64,000 bases of DNA from JBEVNR01 sp040507985 (GCA_040507985.1 JBEVNR010000057.1:26230-90229), one strand, 5' to 3'. Positions 31,641 to 34,232 are shown, counted from the first letter of the stretch. Made by a program: numbers and translations. The notes: a model not told the origin generated them from the letters alone.

Positions 31641-33712
31641 GTGACGTCGCCGGGGCCGCGCAATCCCGCGCCTTTGCAAAGCGACGCCAGATCCGTCGCC
31701 GCTTCGCTGTCGGCCTTCGTCCAATTGCCGTCGTCGCAACGCAAATGGATTTTACTTTGCGGGTCGCTGCCCGCATATTGGTAGCCGGTTTTGCATTCGG
31801 CCTTCACCTCATAGGCCACGCCGTCGCCGGCCTCGAACGGGCCGCCATAGATAGTCATGTTCCACGGTTTGTTTTCCAATTCGGCGCGGGAGCAGGTTTT
31901 GCGGACGCACGATCCGTTTTCCGGCCACACCCATTCGCCGTCTTTGCCGCATACCGCCGTGGGCGTCGATCCGGCCGGGGTGAAATGTTTCTCGCAGCCC
32001 GACGCTTCGTGAGACGATCCGTCCGCCTCCGCGTTCGGCCATATGATATGGTTGAGCGTGACGGTTTTGCAGATAGATTTCGAACAGTTTTTCTCGCTTA
32101 CCTTCCATACGGGTTTGTCTACGTCGTCGAGCGCGCACACTTCATACATGACGCCGTCTTTCGCGCCCGGGCAATTTTCGGTCACGATGGCGCGCATTTC
32201 GCCTAGCGCGTACTCACCGCACGACACGGGCTTGCAGGTGTCGCGCTTCACCGTCCAATAGGGAGAGACGTTTCCGTTATCGACGCAAAGCAGCGTCGCC
32301 TGCCCCTCTTCGCCGGGAGGACAATCGCGCGTGACGGTTTGGCCGCCGGTGCAAGACGCGCCGCCGTAATCCAACCGGCAACTATTCGCCACCGGCACCA
32401 CCACGTCGTCGCCGCCGCCGGTGCACATATAGGTGACGCGTCCGCTATAGCCGCTCGGGCAATTATTCCTCTCGGTCGTCTCCCATATTTTTAACCCGCC
32501 GTTGCAGGTAACGGGAGAACATTTATTAACGCTCGCGCCCACCCAATACCATTGCGAGGCGGAGACATCCGTGCAGGTTTGCGAGACGTATCCCTCTTCG
32601 CCCCAGCGGCACGCGCGGTAGCGTAGTTTCGGATCGCCCGCCGGATCGGGCACGCAGCGATACACGGCGCCGGCGGCGGAACCGTCGACGATTTTGCAAT
32701 CGGTGTCGAAATCGTCCAATCCGTCCGGATCGGGCTTGTTCGCCCACACGCCGTAGTCGGAACAATATTGCGCGTTATAGGCGCCGACGAAATCGTTTAT
32801 GCATTCTAAACTGCGTTCGTCGCCCGGCGCCTTGCCGCCGTAGCACGTGGCTTGCTCGCAGGCTTTGTGGGTTTCTTGCCACATCAATTCGCCGTTATCG
32901 TCTTGCTTGCAGGTTTCGTACACGGCGCCGCGATAGCCGGCGGGGCACCCTTTGGTTTCGTCCGACACCTCGCGCACCGCTCCCAGCTCGGAGCAGCGGC
33001 CGGAATATTCCGATCCCTCGCCGCCCATGGCCGACGCGCCTTCCGCGGACAAGAATGCCAGCACGCAATTCGGCTTGTCGTCGGACGCGTTATACGCATT
33101 GCCCGACGCCAGGCATTTCCCCCCGCCCGACCCGTCGAAGGCCCGCACGCGCCCGGTCTTGGGCAAACCGTCGTCCATGCGTTCGTCCATGAGCTTGGCG
33201 TCTTCCGGGGAAATTATCCCGACGCCGTCGTCATTTGAGGTAAACCCCGCGAAGGCGAAGCCGAACGCCTCCTTCGGCGCGTTCGCTATATTATAAAGTA
33301 CGCGGAACCCGCTGCCTGCGATGCTGCCGGCCGGCACGCCCTTGCCGGGAACGTAACGGCTCGTGCCGTCCGCGTCTTCTTCGATGAGTCCGGCGGCGCG
33401 CAAATGCAACCAGAATTGCAGCGCCTCGCCTTCGGTATCGATGGCGCCGTTGCCGTTGCCCGGCGTAAGCGTGGCGCCTTTGGGCGCGGAAAAAGGCGGA
33501 GAGGAGGCGTTGAACGCCATGTCGCCGGGAAGCGCGTTGTAAATGCTGCGGAAATCCTGCGCGGCCTTGGTGTATTTCGCCGCTTGCTTCACGATCGAGC
33601 CGCGGCGCGACTTATCGACGAGCGACATGCCGCCGGCGACCATGACGCTCAGCGCCGCCACCGCCCCCAGCACGGCCGCCATCTCGATTAAGCTAAAGCC
33701 CGTCCGCCGCAT
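1..33712 (-). CDS. Giant prepilin-anchored LamG-repeat surface protein (3' end beyond the window)
   Basis: One reverse frame stays open from the ATG at 33712-33710 to the window edge, at least 11,237 codons. An in-frame TGA 21 bases upstream fixes the start; no clear Shine-Dalgarno is visible. Layout: residues 1-28 are a class III prepilin signal (MRRTG|FSLIEM, Glu at +5); about 30-200 are a pseudopilin-like domain with the motif YNALPGD; about 200-690 are a cysteine-rich region; from about 700 onward there are 43 LamG/concanavalin A-like units. Hand translation at 1-350, 1560-2340, 7600-12300 and 30500-33712 gives coherent protein in the same phase. No reverse open frame of 60 or more codons in this interval lies in that phase, as expected if the phase is never interrupted. 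By analogy it should be processed by a prepilin peptidase and exported by type II secretion or type IV pilus machinery, acting as a very long adhesin. Export route, ligand and total length are inference. Confidence 0.9.
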   Translation of the reverse strand, partial: MRRTGFSLIEMAAVLGAVAALSVMVAGGMSLVDKSRRGSIVKQAAKYTKAAQDFRSIYNALPGDMAFNASSPPFSAPKGATLTPGNGNGAIDTEGEALQFWLHLRAAGLIEEDADGTSRYVPGKGVPAGSIAGSGFRVLYNIANAPKEAFGFAFAGFTSNDDGVGIISPEDAKLMDERMDDGLPKTGRVRAFDGSGGGKCLASGNAYNASDDKPNCVLAFLSAEGASAMGGEGSEYSGRCSELGAVREVSDETKGCPAGYRGAVYETCKQDDNGELMWQETHKACEQATCYGGKAPGDERSLECINDFVGAYNAQYCSDYGVWANKPDPDGLDDFDTDCKIVDGSAAGAVYRCVPDPAGDPKLRYRACRWGEEGYVSQTCTDVSASQWYWVGASVNKCSPVTCNGGLKIWETTERNNCPSGYSGRVTYMCTGGGDDVVVPVANSCRLDYGGASCTGGQTVTRDCPPGEEGQATLLCVDNGNVSPYWTVKRDTCKPVSCGEYALGEMRAIVTENCPGAKDGVMYEVCALDDVDKPVWKVSEKNCSKSICKTVTLNHIIWPNAEADGSSHEASGCEKHFTPAGSTPTAVCGKDGEWVWPENGSCVRKTCSRAELENKPWNMTIYGGPFEAGDGVAYEVKAECKTGYQYAGSDPQSKIHLRCDDGNWTKADSEAATDLASLCKGAGLRGPGDVTDGIVNWSNAVDTQYKPLFTDENITTEAGDGDNVGYWRDASNKGNPLYGFGAPEADTGAINGREAVYFDGVHDYFRFNADATTIDGLSLKATKGGRYSVFVVAKPAAGSNGTLLAKGRAAAATAAPFRLFMDSTANAASPLGLRFTTTVNNYAHPDTNGKPLIYSVSWNGTAPHVFLSGKRQAVNNVSLVAVNEDVPIYVGTWGNSTLKSDYYNGHIGEIALYNRFVSDDERLKIEADMGNRWGISVAVEKDQGPAGISDGLVVWYDAKDITGDGKTALAAGMKLGQGADLWKDKSVNARHLSSPSAAASPSVAKAGNNAVVRFNGTANILQNATVPNQDDWHYYVVAAGTASPNAALCCAGPLSKGSNIQLSWNSTLGAAFTPGAAYARGGAQNWNVQGFGAVKAGQMYVFEASFGGSVSGDFETYLNGMPVGEGDDNSAPYASSKPFALGGFTEGNPASPYWAGDIAEVAVYDRVLTINEQTTLQQYFAERWDVTPLDEEPCPNGECAGLQLWLDASQSGSLSSSADCATAATEGDKVLCWKDRSANGRSATTTSAHAAKMVKYYGHIGADFGGNDYYTVAGATSQNLFGSAGFTALSVFKIAQANAGAAYISGNAPIFADQAGNIGLTIKTGPEVFAGFTEESSGSDKIVKKAVSDNRVHVAALYYDGGDAKKLYLSVDGGTPVSTGADAPDRQSVPLWIGGGIGPKQYEGNIFEIILYNSFLSANSINGIQDKLASKWNVALNGDGSGGGHTCYTASNSPLVPTDNLAVWLDATDPTCDGKTAYNDGAKLASNLGWKNKGRYAMTLKGTDETAPTYVASAVNTKPAMRFSGQGQYLAGANLSGVPMAAAFVVMTPAATVTPFSAAAQVLDPNYGALGSGLALGNAVSGMSREVASYSDAAGAGYHSAYTGRAAEMAVEPMLLSLKYDAGYKIYRNGVRVDNATDGAAVMGAIGEFYLGGSAQKSNFFSGDIAETLIFSVAPDAAQTAAINTYLATKWGIAVSNDSCVSDGSVPISGLALWLDASDPGCNGQAGYMADGASVTAASPWRDRSGNGRHAGQATASAQPKYDAHAVGGISPAVTFDGNDSLEILAFNALAAKDGYSVVMAAKIASDAADSLISLRDASAPTKIGMLLDTQTGRASFHHHSPLTAGTAGADLAQSQVGGFSYGNFAVYSASRSVASNYQTMRVNGGYVGKKAPIAKPALPAASVATDLLIGRSPAGTASLSGAIAELLVYDRELSSASLASLERQLSGKWGIALDNGCAASGNVDKTGLALWLDAADPACDGVTAWPDGAKVGTGGYLWRDKSGAATVYNGYSYDAGAPSYALASPLNALPAVSFSGNEYIMTDYRPGSPFTAFVVARTPATYANHYGLFGAVDSATDGVSGLFSPSGDLVLQAGDANATGKNLATETNQNGVFRLVMDGSKATASWNGVEGASATYHPAAKTDDYMVIGASSSSGVPVKNYKGMIGEILFYDRALSVTDVAAVERYLSTKWKLVVRSACVEDGAAKPTDMALWLDASDPNCDGATTPANGGAITLWRDKSANVFMATDADAACDPPSYIYGAAGGKAVVRFDGSNDCLTLGKYYPYINTGDGGMTAFVVLRSATTTQKPALDFGARYSGGWGLDFAPSSLRFYAVEASGSGQTASELGLEQNAFAVLSYAVTFGDSQKLSVSGADPIVAKAAPTALDAAKISEAPARATAGAGPFTVGALSGALTAGQYFKGDVAEIRLYKRAFAANERRDVEMDLANKWGAALNRPCAIDKTLNHDKLELWLDALDPACDGATRWPSQSETGVGAYEWRDKSDDRNRLTQSASNRRPTYVTAKINRKPAVYFDGGDGLYGKSNVIPGDATAYSIFTVIAPDASKAQTGQLFGHYAENSGQTAHQFGMNADFTLFYDETTPAGGALVSAGKVRATPDAHIAEFTRNGSARAIYIDGATDRSDNAAEQYAGAKPQRLAIGYDPSNGGFAKGFAGYMAETIVYSRALDDAARRAVETYLADKWGVFVGCADDSAAPSAGLALWLDAADPSCTGKITIANNDKIGIWRDKSGNKNHASATDAAAPVFSYVAGVGLLKFDGVDDRMTTRSAVNVRTAFIVHNTAPGATSVLLDFRAGAANALWGRGGDGTAAVYADNRGAFWVTTPRTDGLDGLPSFRGDALDISTLTAAGAMGTGIANIGAANDGSLPTRSDVAEILVYETALADSAKKSMETYLAKKWKTTLQSACTNKAASVASGLKLWLDAKDAHCDDGKTAPTDGSGLRVWRDKSGSGNVAYQVVASQRPTYKKTATTLGNGSAIGFNNNYLRIKRSGLGISNAFTLMAVISRDNSGSIVGGGDNGFRWHTESNSATCAGASATNNRQWLLVNDGAGTPAFTRHCDTQDVGLQTPSILTTTFDGATRQAIFYVNGKAGATVTGSETSVQSPSDDALIGAGQHNANYYNGAVGEIMAYNRVLTPTELRSVWASAGEKWNVPVACVADVSLTVRPASVKLWLDAKDPACSGAGWTESHPVGMAGYVWRDKSASAFTASALATASMPVYNPKGLNALPSVKFDGTDDRLTLGANYLTSASGGVTLAVALAPSAARQSASNDRLAFAFGYEGAGQVWGLGASGGSGYLLSPTASGGKEDYFPLPASKGEGAFVVARINFGVTQSVHVGGTQMMQDGITLPKLTLAEIAEAAAPGATAGPVAIGGPSSSGGAASRYFAGDVQEIIAYDVALSDAEIAALTAYETAKWNLPTYGACRSDASAPQNGLALWLDASDVDCQGGALSGGANIGSAKNMWRDKSGHTPGAVNGDGARPTLSSTVTQNNKKLVTLDGTDDFLEFTDLYDLTDKTLLMAAKFTVGGNKQGLFARRSSASSGNETILLPGAPASLFLFTAAGGSDTTLDIAAPAADMGFFGVYAVTVTADRAVSVYRNGGAHASGALAGPLRVERFGIGYDPGPYYLNAALGEMLIYDHALDSTERGAAETYLSLKWKVALSCVSDQTLTYKNGISLWLDAADPLCDGATRYKNGDVVPAWMDKSGNNRHAYAVTAPKYATGVANNMPAVTFSSASLQSLEIATAFAPRDIFLVGSQNARDSAGAFMGGRTDANFRLWERTKTERLQLLATASVAAPADGMHIYRVSQAAGGALSAYADGESFGVQTPSQALLNDSFYIGQRKGAGADAYLDGYIAEIIAYAAPAVDADAANVGAYLSKKWGASYQPAPTCKPDAALAYQTGLNLWLDGADPDCDGTAGLSSASSVKSWIWRDKSAAKSFAVQYRRPAYKADARNGKGAFVFSASGSHFAAPSLPVTGGDMFVVASFANSGESGTLLSTGDEYFFYKQSDARLYGKANGSTAYVAPPSDVDYHVYRLKTGTPSKIFVDGAQQAQTGAGFNAQSGNLWRIGAQKDAYYADAAIAEILSYGAPLADVDAATVQTYLSGKWFTGGACASDSSLAPAGLVLWLDANDPLCSGNAKAYPNNASVPLWKDKSGQAHDAAPQFGKGKPTLAWNAGYNGRSMMYFDAANNSALQTANILRNDFTAFIAFKPLAASASGVYPNQNGGLLSADAASGLRFNVSYGGQKLYFGVNDVFISSVFGVETTRMATLRRQGAILQLFAEGLQKQWVGNAASGALNAADGMSIGSVRTANASYQGHIGEIVAYDSALANDKRNAVESYLAKKWNVDAPDFGACTSDSNPGGITGMSGLQLWLDAADPQCKGATKKYADNEKTWFWYDKSGAARHMGAVAENTRPVYKKSGINGREAFYFDHSHMTAPKGLDADFTLFAIIYPDAGSASGGPASTDNGGLISMDIASGRDFTFAFGGGALRFGIYNAPAAVELSAATPAGAPYLVAAKRSGATVSLYNSGNLTATNAAAPTGWMESNQFSVGAVPTNGNAYKGYIGEILAYNVPLSDTDRGRIESYLGKKWGISGFCADNVGIPSAKMELWLDATDPTSACAESSSPTAPLAQWNDKSGKGRAATAPLPANAPTRTLNTLNGKAALVFDGVDDYLSGTYNVTLTGGKATIFVVADLLDLTKDGAGVFILTKAAPATGLWGGYAETTGINVAIDPAANKNFSFLAKNRVNSLDAPDRVAAYALRLKATEAELFVDGTKKLGDVGYVGATVTPGAYFLGRYDNAYNTIQLGEAILYSDALSDTDLTTVSTYLANKWHIKKTATTCAGNIPFPYPAGLKLWLDAKDPYCTGEAAVNGASVSVWNDKSGSGASLPVRGGAKMATSGALGAISFDGVDDVAGHRAGAVGSVDLKVADSSLLTLFVTAKTAEETATPGTMLRLYGQGAQAPNPLPVQSLEFGVATSHLLRYDVSGSARTLGAYTTDAMRIYNLTAKNSEIKLYVDGNQRVYGDQSPANIASVRRIMIGASPDSANGLSNERYFKGNIGDVIVYSAVIAENERQFVEDYLATKWGIPIDRTCSYNDMSLPTVNRILWLDAADADCKGTLTTASSVGTWKDKTTNMIHAGANNAIRWQSKAQNGLPMAELQAGDFFDVGADKFLNVSNLTGFIVAAPSVGESAQTMLSASFAEGEGALGLSLFKQNVAFGVTTGAASKEDTAGKTALYSFVWNNTADTLQLGINASGDMATTPYNLSAVTLNKGLRIGAKSDGSAPFSGRIGEIVLYGRTMSADERRGAERALSAKWGLAAAVCVSEDDALPYKAGLQLWLDAGDPMCGDASAYANGESATLWLDKSGYDRYASSPLTATAPLFTANAQNALPVMRFDGNKRMQGKGAFGFASRDMTLMVATAVVDRAKDNAYVFSLDKQGGASVSSEPNFLGLGNAVADNTLRLHGAGYGLDATAATPTDFTIWTARLASNMATLYKNGAQITQDAYAGTAFAPDTYSIAAARDNDWGRVDVGEIVLFDHAVTATERAVNEAYLGHKWGVGVACGPITQPLPYQTGNILWLDAEDPLCIGKENQYGGDTTVAIWRDKSGKGNDAAISASGYRPIYRLNRQNEKPAVDFDGTDDRLRMPDMPELLGNANYYIFAVANADTIRSQSLLNLTSTTNLYGSNVHFMSSATNWRHNWYGNDQNTPVVFTAGETFLYAATWNGTTRTTRFNGVATGSGTPSVAHNGLQNGLNAIGETFSGSGYWDGAVEEVSVYAGTTLTAANVKSVESYLATKWGIAKALRVFNACASSFSSGPGGVSGGLALWLDAADPFCQGTGAQYASGEAVRLWRDKSSKGYDATQPLNGSWPVYAPTPGIHALPVLDFDGTNGYLSLPDMPELLGNNSYAIFAVAQPDALRRQALLSIGTPSINNVFIENTLNDAAGAWRHGWGGTGAYIDVATQENTIATTAPFLYGAVWNNASGKLSVRFEGKKITEIAPSPHNGQQSGINSVGRALHTTGERWDGKIGEIVVYGNTNLSDVNIATVENYLAVKWGISAQSVCTSSADPGNTGKTAGLRLWLDANDPYCLGEATRYADGGAVSLWRDKSRSSHHAYQSTALLMPVYRQSGMNALPAVEFDGADDYVNLPVISALNGNNAYNIFLVVKTDVVATKNFIALGEPSNRSYLSLEFSNANLRQAWWGADLDVSAAAAGVSAGVPFLATLTWDGAIRTTRINGAVKAQDAPGARNMSNTNVDAIGRMLHTSGYTFDGMMAEMLVYADTSMDAATVPAIEAYLAQKWGIATAAACVPSSGSGVTGGLQLWLDATDPTCYGGKLSDGVELASWKDKSGNNNHAGQTVAAAKPVYKTTSGFGASLPSVVFAGGDYMAAADSVGLSLSQDMTGFIVLSVSNLDRPAYLLSKGADNAYNWRINSLLGTGATGGSGVQRLFFKDAGAASYSYVSPKPNVDKPVMLSVALDMGNAGTGNTASFYENGKLTKTHNFVSTAIKDTNDALWVGAGNPAAGDPNYLKAEVGEILLYNTALTGTQIATVHDYLSKKWKISSDATSACASSSDPGATGVTDGLQLWLDAEDPYCQGKAAQYANGAAVYLWRDRSGKGNNAGQSTAALQPTYATNWRFGKPAMNFDGTDDNLALPDIAALAGNAKYYVFGIGYARAPAAKNGFAMLGASGQANKGNGHWYNGTNQLWNHDWQGTALSPNAASYMGVGAFMFAGAWDGAARTVRMNGRQVASDAPPAHNTLQNGNNRIGVYNDGANRYWNGMIAEVLVYAGSTLTAKNVSAIESYLAGKWDLGGYLCPEIPTNYAPSNDLALWLDAGDMDANCKTDAALYAETDVSAWKDKSGSGYNAVADGTVWAINASAPTPGAKSPPSVGRKVIAGKNVVTFDRANNENLSLLNPVAPANHPLMPNGNNSYTMLAVMQTERYAEQYLLASSEYGVAGATAPNVFSLYRSLTGAVENLWETSVDGAINAYPLMKPYKVARSIPYALSFRYDKNADGRMVRVNGEEIGSAFDTTSRNGNASQYIWIGAGVHRNENGDLLETFNFDGHIAEMLYYRSALSTVDLKEVENYLISKWALLSSCDASTNPPVKIAGANLKMWLDADDVNGDCTPDGNIPNQDVVVWVDKSGKGNHASWGVAPSIDGVKVNNRNAVTFNAASGEYFRMQDKTIPLGNDPYTVAAILTYKALPGTGDRFLMSGGTGGGRFGVGLGDDFTAKIGVGATFTSTDWGSVMPDMAQMLVARYDSGARTIRINRKQEIGASTSTSATGGNNQIGRDGAAASAYFNGSIAEMLVYNAALSSAQYGQIYDLEEYLNKKWNIVSVCSEKSLANVSGLTLWLDADDIDADCVPDDATPAGAADAWQDKSGNNADAWGAAKPNVVKNTVQGNDGSMRNIVSFDGINDYLGIRKSVFPKYNDNYTLFAAFSTNLQDGATQQFIYGQEKGGLNTHGYLLSGVDASLMRHYNTNGTEQRLKTGANLFPQTMRVLTVRGSAATTNMYVDGEERTLVSSSAARAQDAASRMDSIGAARLVSTATACSGECYKGDVAEIILFNRRLGAGVGSDTASIQRYLQEKWGIYRDCALNSIPATKGTGLALWLDGDDLDGDCKSDSVAANGQKLSVWRDKSGHYRHAYHLTDARRPYVEATDVGRETRNGHNAVKFVASEQNWLHIPDETVPVGNSPFTIFAVFREATNTSAQTLVSGGNAASLGSYTALELAHAGVRGDLTLYGFSGGPISMGTDSVSPFMLYAASVVYDPALGRAILFNADAAMLAPDGVKNHAATGIDNRIGAKGGNSSWMDGEAGEVIIYGSPLSQGDVIVVQRYLLEKWGIDQKQNDASPKEGDATGDSDGNDCLADDSIPQTHLTFRISANDLACQGVRHPLADGAAVALWKDRSGWARDVYASDSSRRPTFKRNILNGRPIVRFNGTSNKLGVNVEGRKIFGANGDMTFFALANYASPAHEGKIFTWGDEEGEPAYMGITALSGGGSLFFDVGNATSGNGRLAFVPAGGFADNWHFYTAQRDGANMRLRIDGADVASGGATSVPSFNYYERDLAIGSDGPHYYKGDVAEIILYDAALSDEGIQAVEGQISGNWGVGMSCAHDAALDGLTTPPDMWMDADDPFCAGRTSQYTQGQTAQYWYDKSSARRKLTASGAPAYDKRDHGVRSVIKMAANDFYDGPTLVSDLGGTDSGAAFVVFRKPDATARYISGALNGNGSFYMLGAANGATDMGALNVAAGALPLSVSVAKTTAGTNAGYHIATAFLHAPNNRAGLRVDGVTERLGAANFSSYDFANAAFRIGGASGATNGAGSVLYVGEAILTAKPVSADDIETVESYLATKWGIARPQDVACSPGAGPAASVTGANAPALWLDANDVYCNGASSYGDGQRVSLWRDKSGKNYHARQKTDGFAPIYAVSDGFNRRGVVFDGTDDRLSVPAVTELAGNAPYSIFAVARLDDVSAARGMLALPDSSTNNHANAHLFDGATHNWANSWKGNDLLVPQQTFMVHAFPMALQQETFLYEASWDGTTRKIYKNGLWRAADAPAQSRASSASDAFMLGSAGGVYWRGAVHEVIAYNRAYNDADARALNLALAKKWNIVEAIKILADCVPDSIPGMESRAADMALWLDGKDVYCTGDKFALPGGGAGTIINPFLIWRDKSGKGYDVYPQPGSIKNNVFSSNKIPYVSNVEPGATFEQAALWHHGGAFGAGGELSFYMAIAPIAYDGAVAAEKKGFATFLSADNASIFSLTAKTANAGAWTLAHTGDTSLQSSAALETLGALGVYGGYISSSKHEMGFASYQEGAIKAGGDRGGRMKWTGAGAGVSNLSNVMLGYGGGTWNVKEFVAYNAATTAEEEATVVTYLRDKYDIPGPARTCASSSNPMIVGVDATPALWLDAADPLCQNNALYEDGAVPYRWADKSKNNYHADIVYGAPIFKKNIQNALPVMRFDGVDDGLTGYASWRFPDKKMTIVVALAAGDAAGHSDAVFTLDDRASTASPFSDPSLIYFGRGGTSDQNVGLLSNNQDINVSSAADVSFGVWRAEIDGAQAFVAKNGVVTSRDASYLADLISPNAYYVGHVRGGQNFGRADVGEILLYDSALSPTQAWAAEKYLAQKWGVASPINAACSSSTLPGGATLSRAPALWYDAEDPLCQGTGTKYTDGEKIFLWRDKSGHNAALSQTDVAVMPEYRTNYMNALPAIRFTSDAMKRADTFGGGLADMYIFAALRENVAADNKFISFDGAPSAAEAGLYLQAAGSTNPMWKWVTSGAPTLSMPAGTTSVGGISIVRAYYSSSNLKAKIVVNGTKAAETTKTSGNLSTKGGAYVGYGSSDQDIGELIVYDGAITSSDAQTLETYLATKWGTSSSLGACAPYVAPAGVASVPTFWLDASDPLCSGVAAQYSESAAVGLWRDKSGKANDAAQSQASKKPVYAGQGLATGKPAMRFDGTDDYLTLPDMAAFTGNSSYAFFVVAQPEVIAQQTLLGVGKSAVGVNSFTSHEMSPANNAWKYNWGAGGATIDISKFSVSTPFIYAARWDAARTLQTLRLNGATEYEATAPAFAGEQNGGNQIGHFTPSPGSYWNGKIAEIIAYGNATLSDANMTSVENYLAAKWGLGAYGACSGAGNPGGTNVTSGLTFWLDAADPLCTGTGQPYADGAAVALWKDKSGKANNATQTTAAYKPAYRKTAVNSLSAIDFDGTDDVLAMADMSEFSGNNAYALFFVAQPDVLKQQMLFVIGKSGTNDAYEGTAMVDSSGTWIDAWWGSNDRSVTQSVSKIAANAPFIYSAVWNPLTSVRKFRFNGMLAMETNSGTHALQYGEANGFGKVRSNYGGWDGKIAEAIGYGNATLGDADVIKVERYLAAKWGISVPLACTSGSNPGNTGVTAGLALWLDAADSYCMGSGTQYANNASVGLWRDKSGKESNGVQFVDAYKPKYIQTGLNGLPTMDFDGTDDYIGFPNLPELLGNNSYAIFMVAQTDALRRQSIISIGTPNITNAYIENTISSASGDWRNSWWGGDLDVSQADSALAANKAFIYGALWDNVNALRVLRFDGVTRAEASFSAHAGQQSGINSIGRALQTSGEKWDGKISEAIVYGNVVLSDPDVVKIGRYLADKWAISAFPAVCTSSADPKITGATNLLSLWLDASDPLCRGSASQYANGAAISLWRDKSGNGRDARQSTASYKPTNVSGWRNGLSSVYFTTNANRMNVPAVKSLGGNANYYVFALTEVNAIAGYQQKLLDFGKWTNRSSNSHFLNSSNQWAHDWFGTTQNTSTASIAANQPFIYLATWNGTTRDTRFNGVVRNQDTPGARNQYFDGFGYIGQRAGADQSWIGHIGEIMVYGGTTLTEANINAVTAYLANKWGISIDASAYPCTSSPNPGATGVTTGLKLWYDAADVYCQGGYTPYANAGAVNLWRDKSGNASNATQNTAANKPTYDTSDASLPALIKFDGTDDYLSVPSMPSMTGNAPYAAFMVMSASSLGAASGTVVSLSDTTSAQYMSQSLTPINSWNQSWGGGQQLTRVTPSVNQLFLVSSVWNGSELLVKKNGETKKWLSPSAPNFSPGTRNMIGAMPDPGNASAILYPWKGAIAEALAYVGTTQTHAERIALEKYLMNKWKITIPKEGAACASSSDPGGAGATAGLKLWLDAEDPYCQKAASRYASGASVALWRDKSGNGNDAVQDNPAAWPTYDVTNLPGARAGMNFDGSSDDVILRNFSSLVGNAPYAVFGVAATDDVSKASQHLISIMQNNAQLLTSGNIWKQDWSGAPSNQTVAAGVTQGQLFLVSALWDGSARKLKINGALKGQDAPGAPSFTQNGSNRIGGNAAGSNYWDGIEAELLVYGGSVPNDTQITALENYLMTKWGITSGGGAGGGNPGNLGVTSGLQLWLDANDPKAQGAANQYADAERVSVWRDKSGYVRDAVTTYDAPVYKKNTQNGLPVMYFNGADAGSAMAVQAPISLPQREMTLFFAMAPKDLQSDWRALFTLDNTNSAYSNVYQDPNAFVFGVSDVDGQLFTERDNYDMVGLVAADVNFSVWSMRAQAGALKMFRSGVKVAEDAYVNASAVTSNVVTIGYERDGSMAKADFGEIILYNRALSDGEMRSVEQYLGNKWGTAAYVACASNAGPGGSGVTSGLKLWLDANDPYCQGSSAQYANGSTVNTWRDKSGRGYDAVLDGGTPSYVTNAQNGLPVVRF
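31640..33110 (-). other. Cysteine-rich module block between pseudopilin domain and LamG array
   Basis: About 490 residues (roughly residues 200-690 of the giant protein) hold many regularly spaced cysteines. A loosely repeated pattern of the type C-P-x-G-x-x-G-x-x-x-x-x-C recurs (GCPAGYRGAVYETC, NCPSGYSGRVTYMC, DCPPGEEGQATLLC, NCPGAKDGVMYEVC). The last part has a sushi-like look (ECKTGYQYAG, then LRCDDGNWTK). The block is disulfide-rich and must fold outside the cytoplasm. It may be a stalk or a spacer that lifts the LamG array off the cell surface. The family could not be named, and the sushi resemblance is weak. Confidence 0.7.
33629..33712 (-). other. Class III (prepilin-type) signal peptide of the giant protein
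   Basis: The first residues are MRRTGFSLIEMAAVLGAV, followed by more hydrophobic residues up to about residue 28. The charged leader ends in Gly5. The mature part would begin with Phe6, carry Ser and Leu next, and have Glu at +5. This is the standard recognition pattern for prepilin peptidase cleavage and N-methylation. The 63,192 gene has the same arrangement (GGFSLVELSIVVLL), so the two proteins probably share one export apparatus. No peptidase or pilus assembly gene is in the window. Confidence 0.88.
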
Positions 33713-33845
33713 ATATATAACAAGTATGTTTCAACTTTTCTAACGTCAGCGCCCGCGTTTTTTCGCCTTTTAAAGACGCGCGACTCCCCAACCTAAAAAA
33801 CAGGGCACCTTCACGTCAGCATAAAGAGGAAAAGATAAGGAAGGG

Positions 33846-34232
33846 TTAACCGAGTAAAGGAGGGAGGCGAATAAAAAAGCGTCGGATTGACCCGTTTAGG
33901 CGCCTATGGTAAATACGCCTTACGCGTTTTCGCAGCAGATAGTCTTCCTTCGCTATGGCGTCGCGGCTTTTAGGTTTCTTGGCGATTCGCTTGGGATACA
34001 CTTTTTCGAGAGCAAAAACGTGCAGACCTCGCGTCGCCGCCGTCTTGGCGCAGAATTTCCCGACGGCAGGAGACAGACGATCCCATCCGTCTTCGCCTTC
34101 CATGTGATTGAACTCGGAAAAATGTTTAATCGTCGCCGCAATGCGGCTTGCTTCAAAAAAATTATCGGTCACGAATGTAGCGCTCTCTCCAAGAAGTCTG
34201 CTTCCTCCTGCAACGACGGCGCCTATAGACAA
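33846..34232 (-). CDS. Hypothetical protein, possibly lacking its original start
   Basis: This 128-codon reverse frame lies 133 bases upstream of the giant gene on the same strand. Its codon use looks genuine, with no repeats or membrane segments; the C-terminal third is very basic (KRIAKKPKSR, LLRKRVRRIYHRR). The only usable start is a TTG at 34232. The same frame stays open for about 29 more codons upstream, to a TAA near 34320, and still reads like protein (NIEKLYVDAVNLSIGAVVAGG), which suggests the annotated start is not the ancestral one or the 5' end has decayed. No family recognised. The opposite-strand frame at 33906-34295 is judged the shadow. Confidence 0.45.
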   Translation of the reverse strand: MSIGAVVAGGSRLLGESATFVTDNFFEASRIAATIKHFSEFNHMEGEDGWDRLSPAVGKFCAKTAATRGLHVFALEKVYPKRIAKKPKSRDAIAKEDYLLRKRVRRIYHRRLNGSIRRFFIRLPPLLG

